33,513 bases of DNA from Chromera velia (lineage: Eukaryota > Sar > Chromeraceae): the NCBI GenBank assembly GCA_018398765.1, contig JAHBMJ010000884.1, positions 6,475-39,987 of the forward strand. Reading direction: 5' to 3'. Shown piece after piece: positions 29,657 through 33,513 of this stretch. Below the pieces are notes generated by a model. The model saw only the letters and a list, made by a program, of their open reading frames with translations, was not told where the DNA came from and made no database searches. Each line of letters begins with the position of its first letter. Within the stretch, counting starts at the first letter, position 1. The translations under genes and the position numbers were made by a program.

Positions 29657-30643
29657 ATGTCGTCTCAGCCAGAAGCGAAGTTTATTCCCATCACTCCGCA
29701 ATGCCCACCGCAAATCGTTTGCTATTCCACTGCGAAAGATTGGCTGAAGCATGCAGAGCTTTGGGTCAAAGATATTGTCTCCCTCTCTTCTCTTTTGTCT
29801 GCGTACACCTATCTCTTGACTGCCGCTCACGGTGACGCTCTGTTGACAGATAGAATTGAAGAGGTGATTAAGTCTGCAGATCCTCTGCCGGTCTTCTCAG
29901 TTGAGGACGCCGCCGATGAGGCAAAGAAAGCGGAGCACATCAAGGCTCTGAGAGAGCAGATCCAGAAAGATTTCTTTGGTGTCTTAAAGTCCAAGTATGG
30001 TCTCAGAGATGCCGAAAGGAAGTTTCTTATGAAGTGGGGGGTCATCTTCTTTCCCTTCCTCACAGGAAAGAAGTTCTCTCTCCTGGACCTTGTTCTTCTC
30101 TTCAGCCAGGTAGTCAAGGAGTGTGAGGACCTGACAGTCACGTTTGATACCGAGTTCCTTGTCTCTATGTTTCTTGAGTCACTTGAGCAGAGAGACAGGA
30201 ATAGGTTGTCAACCGAGATAACAAAGGTCCAGAGAGGGGCGGCCCAGCATACAGTGAAAGTCACCTCTTCCTGGAAGGTACTCAAAACGTTTCTTCTTGA
30301 GTGGCTTGACGAGCAGGTCGCAGGAGATGCGAACAGGAAAACAGATAGCAGGCTCACCCTTGAAAACTACCTGAAGTGGGTAGAGTCTTTGAGGGCCAAG
30401 ACTGCTGCCATTCCGTTTTCCGCTCCATCAGAGAAGAAGCAGTCTTCTGCCAGACAGGGGGGTGGTGTAGTTGGAAATGGTGCCGACCCAGCAACGGTGA
30501 TTAAGAATACAGAGATGGAGACGGCAAAGCAAGTGGGGAAGCGCGCAAAGCGAAATGCTGTCAAAAGAGTGGGGAAGTTGATGAGAACATACTCCAACCA
30601 GATGTCGATAAGAAAGTTTGGGGGGCAGCAGCATCAGTCGTAG
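29657..30643 (+). pseudogene. Element C Gag
   Basis: The start chosen is ATG 29657 (MSSQPEAKFIPITP), although the frame is open slightly upstream. It encodes a mostly helical protein of about 328 residues with Trp-containing motifs (DWLKHAELW) typical in flavour of copia Gag, then a Gln/Ser-rich C-terminus. No CCHC zinc knuckle is visible before or after the stop. TAG at 30641 interrupts a Gln-rich run that continues in the same frame, so Gag may originally have been fused to Pol. Gag would form the particle that packages element RNA. Confidence 0.7.
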
Positions 30644-31651
30644 CAGCAGCAGCAGCACCATCAGTCGCAGCACCAGCAGCAGAGCAGTGTTGCTCATCCC
30701 AAGTTTTCTCAATCTGCAGGTAGCAGCAGCCAGAGTTTTGGACATCAGTTTGGCGGCGGGGGGAAGGGACAGTCCTTTCGCGCTAGGCTGACCGCATTGC
30801 TTTCGGAGCTGCCCGCGGACGGCGCCGCCAACACCGACGAGACGGCACATGGCACTGCGCCCTTCAGCACCGATCAGATCGATCTGTCCGGACTGAGCCA
30901 CGATGAGCTGTCTATCATGGCAGACGAACTTAACCGCCGCATAGTCGAAGCAGCAGGGTATGATGATGTCACGCAACACACCGAGACAGTTCAGACCGCT
31001 CGCGTCTCCAGATGCGTGTCGTTCGGAGACGAAGATGATGACGCCGCTTCGTTTGTTTCGTGCGAAGACTTTGCAGACTGCCTCAGTCTCTGCGGCAGTG
31101 AGGACGCAGATCACGAAGAAAAGATTGCTGCCCTCAGAGATGAGTCCAAAAAGGTCTTTGCAGTGCAGGCAGCGAAGGCGACTGGAGGGGAAGGCACGAC
31201 AGTCACTGCAGAGTTCGACTCTCAGTGTAGCTTTTCTATCTTCCCCCGTTCGAAAGTGCGTTTGATCAGGGAGTGGCCCTGTGTGTCGCACTACGTTGAG
31301 GCCTTTGGGTCTCGCGCAGAGGCAGTGACGACCACGCGAGGGCTTGCGTGCTTCGAGTATCCGGCGGTGGGAGGGGGGTCTATTTCGGTCGTTCAGGAAA
31401 GAAACGTCACGGACGCACCGGATGCAGATCTCCTCATTCATGTGGGGGCAGTGGACCGATTTGACAGCACAGCAGTTGTACGCAGCAACGGCGGGAAGTT
31501 TGTGCGGGTTGGGTTGCAGCCTGAATTCGATCCACAGGGAGTGTACCCTTTCCGGGCATCGACTCGCGTCCGGATTCACACGGTCAGCAAGGAAGTCCCT
31601 GCATGCGCAGTGGCACTGCTTGCGAACGCAGTCATTGCGTGTGAGCCGTAG
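30644..31651 (+). pseudogene. Element C Gln-rich linker and aspartic protease
   Basis: After the Gag stop the frame continues through a Gln/His/Ser-rich linker to a retropepsin-like domain. VTAEFDSQCSFSIFP contains the catalytic Asp (31217-31219) in the form D-S-Q-C-S, where copia proteases usually have D-S-G; ADLLIHVGAVDRF looks like the later conserved strand. The Gly to Gln change may impair catalysis. TAG at 31649 follows ACEP. Confidence 0.7.
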
Positions 31652-32827
31652 GCCACGTATGTACTTTGCTGTTTGTATGCTTTTTTTTGTGTTGAACGAA
31701 ACTGGTCTTCCCGATTTAGTCTCGCATCTTTAGTTGGTAGAAGAGTGATTGTCTCTTTGGGTTTGTTCCCTCTGCAGACTCCTCCCTCCAAGAAAGGGCT
31801 TCCTGTCCATCACAACGGCTCCTTTTCTGTCTTCATTGGCAAGTAGGGAGTCGCCGTGCACCCAAGCAATCTTCGTTCTCCCATTCCTGTTCCTTCTTCT
31901 GTGATTTTTCGCATACTGAGACAACATGTTCGTTTTGGTCACGCTTCTTTTCCTCGCCTTCTTGCAACGATAAAAGAATACAAACAGAATTACCAACACA
32001 TTTTTTCTGTCCCTCGGTCTCATACAGAAGCTACCCTCAAGTGGTGTCCATCCTGCTGTCTTATGAATGCTATCCACCACTCTTCCCCTCCGTCTGCGTC
32101 TCGCGCTCAACTCTCGTGGTTAGACGAGGTGTGGGCAGAGATTTTCGAGGTTAGTCGACTCGATCCCGAAATTGGTCGGAAGGTCTCTCTTTTGGGCTTC
32201 CGTTGGGTGTTTGTGATGAGGGATGCAAAGAAAGGGGTGGTGCTCACGAGGGCAATGAAAAGAAGGACAGACAGTGGGCCTTTAGCTGCAGTGTGCGAAT
32301 GGATAAGTGAGTACGGTCTTATGAAAAAGTTTATTTCAGACAATGCGGGAGAGATTTGTGAAGGGAAGGTAAAGGCAATGTTGGAAGAGAGGGGTGTGCA
32401 TGTCTGTCCAAGGCCTCCTGACTCTTCTGACGGACCTGCCGAAAGGTGGATTCGAACAGCGAGGGCAGGTCTCAGGTCGTTCATTCATATATACAAACTC
32501 CCTCTTTATTTCTTCCCTTGTGTGTTGTGGGCGGTTGAATATTCATACAACCGAACAGCGTCAGCAGAGACAGGTCGTTCTCCTCTGCGCGCTGCTTTGG
32601 GTGTTCGGCCAAAGGTGACATACATGCCGGGAGATCCTGTTGTCTGCATCCTGCCCTTTCACAAGAAAGTCGAGAATACTCTCCGCCCTCCGGGAAAGGT
32701 ATGCATTTTCCTTTGCGCGGTGTCGCCATATGAATGGATGCTTGTGGAATGGAGTGCCTTTTCTTCAGACTGGTCACGGGTTGTTCGCGTGCATCCCCTT
32801 AAACATGGTGTGAAGCCTTGCTCGTAA
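31652..32827 (+). pseudogene. Element C integrase
   Basis: The frame continues from the protease, past TAG 31844, into a zinc-binding N-domain (H-x-RFGH ... C-x2-C at 32045-32056) and an RNase-H-fold core. The candidate catalytic triad is Asp in WLDEVWAE, Asp in FISDNAGE and Glu in PAERWIRTARAGLRSF. YSYNRTASAETGRSPLRAAL and the following GDPVV segment match the copia integrase C-terminal core. The frame ends at TAA 32825. Integrase would insert the cDNA copy into the genome. Confidence 0.85.
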
Positions 32828-33180
32828 AGAAGTTCACTTTCTTCAGGACTGGTTGATCATGTGGGAGAGTAGATGTTGGGAAATGCCCGGCCTTCTTTGC
32901 AGTCAGAAGGCGGGGGGGGGGAACAGATGAACAAAGGGAAGACTGTAGGTCGGGGGGGGCACGAAAACGAAAACGGAATTGAAGCAAAGAAACAAGACGA
33001 TTTTTCTTTTCCTTCTTCTTCTTCTTCTTCCTTTTCTCCGTCTCCTCTTTCTTCTTCTTTTGAGTCTTCACAGCCAGAGATTATTTGGAGGGAACCTGTT
33101 GAGTTGGATGAGTCAACTGATACTCAGCGTGCGGCTGTATGCGGGTTTGCTTTGAAAAAGGGCACAGGGCGTACGCATGC
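32828..33180 (+). pseudogene. Element C integrase-RT linker
   Basis: Same frame as integrase, beyond TAA 32825 and TAG 32870. It is Ser/Gly-rich and low-complexity, ending ESTDTQRAAVCGFALKKGTG. Homology-like text then shifts frame near 33180, the only frame change seen in the three retroelements. Confidence 0.6.
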
Positions 33181-33513
33181 AAGCAGAAAGAAAAGCCAGC
33201 TGATCTTTCTTACACTTTGCCTGAGTCTCTGAACAATTCGGGAAAGAACCAGATTCCTGTTTCCCTCTCTGATCCTGCTGTGAAGGAAGGTCTGTTCAAT
33301 GAAGCAATGAACAGTAAGCTTGACAAGTTCGAGAGATTTTCTGTTTTAGGGGATGCTGATAAAATTCCTGCTGCGTCTGCTCCTACTCTTGAATTCTGCT
33401 CTGTCTCCTCTACTCTCCATTCTTTTCTTCTTCTGTGCAAGTGGGTGTTGACGTGGAAATTGAAAGACGGAAAGAGAGTCCCAAAGGCACGTCTTGTCTG
33501 TGCAGGACATTCA
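33181..33513 (+). pseudogene. Element C reverse transcriptase, N-terminal part
   Basis: The new frame reads YTLPESLNNS, EAMNSKLDKFERFSVLG, then KWVLTWKLKDGKRVPKARLV at the window edge. This is the start of the copia reverse transcriptase domain (W-x-x-K-x-K-x2-G-x-...-KARLV-x-x-G). The catalytic YVDD region lies outside. Confidence 0.85.

Larger units (their letters stand above)
29340..33513 (+). mobile_element. Ty1/copia-type LTR retrotransposon C, cut by window end
   Basis: The order is Gag, protease, integrase, then reverse transcriptase. Integrase before reverse transcriptase is the diagnostic copia order. All parts up to about 33180 are in one plus-strand frame, broken only by stops TAG 30641, TAG 31649, TAG 31844, TAA 32825 and TAG 32870. 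The frame then changes before the reverse transcriptase begins. The rest of reverse transcriptase, RNase H and the 3' LTR are outside the window. Confidence 0.85.

Noticed and set aside
30428-31579. 383-codon minus-strand frame
   Set aside because: It is antisense to the Gag-protease region of element C and shows no domain of its own.

Overview
The window looks like nuclear DNA of a microbial eukaryote. It has GT-AG introns, long microsatellite-rich introns, two non-LTR retrotransposons, one Ty1/copia-type LTR retrotransposon, and one many-exon host gene. The host gene's predicted product begins with a signal peptide whose cleavage region reads A-FAIP, like the ASAF-type leaders of proteins sent to complex plastids. 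A chromerid-like or other secondary-plastid alga fits, but that is inference; nothing here identifies the species.

Layout. 1-1950: gene-free flank with a TTCC/CTTT microsatellite and an imperfect inverted-repeat element (about 1000-1720). 1953-8301 (minus): non-LTR element A, with ORF1 (8301-6271) overlapping ORF2 (6280-2141; endonuclease, reverse transcriptase, Cys/His tail). 8687 to at least 14890 (minus): related element B, one 1,937-codon frame (14627-8817) running ORF1 - chromodomain - endonuclease - reverse transcriptase. 14891 is a single N, followed by a 1,247-bp repeat of the element B 5' end (13644-14890 = 14892-16138), probably an assembly join. 16252-27021 (minus): the host gene, at least 12 exons, about 1,600 residues, with introns full of direct repeats, small hairpin inserts and tetranucleotide arrays. 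27022-27990: gene-free. About 27990-29330: degenerate minisatellite of roughly 65-70 bp units. 29340-33513 (plus): copia-type element C with Gag, protease, integrase and the first residues of reverse transcriptase, cut by the window end.

Two patterns stand out. First, the three retroelements hold about 30 in-frame stop codons (18 TAG, 9 TAA, 3 TGA) across roughly 15.5 kb of otherwise coherent reading frame, with only one frame change (near 33180). Three of the TAGs fall exactly where tryptophan is expected: once in the chromodomain T-W-EP motif, and twice in gapless alignment of element A ORF1 to element B ORF1. This is either transition-driven decay (TGG to TAG) almost without indels, or some form of stop suppression in these elements. 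The host gene shows no stops within its phase-matched exons, which argues against a genome-wide code change.

Second, the host-gene introns repeatedly show the same structure: a 27-59 bp segment duplicated on either side of a short palindromic or simple-repeat insert. Several inserts share the core CTTTCATACAG / CTGTATGAAAG, whose two arms supply a 3' splice acceptor and a 5' donor. In one intron this has become a 94-bp tandem array in which every unit carries a 30-nt, frame-neutral copy of the preceding exon end bounded by its own acceptor and donor. This resembles introner-type intron evolution.
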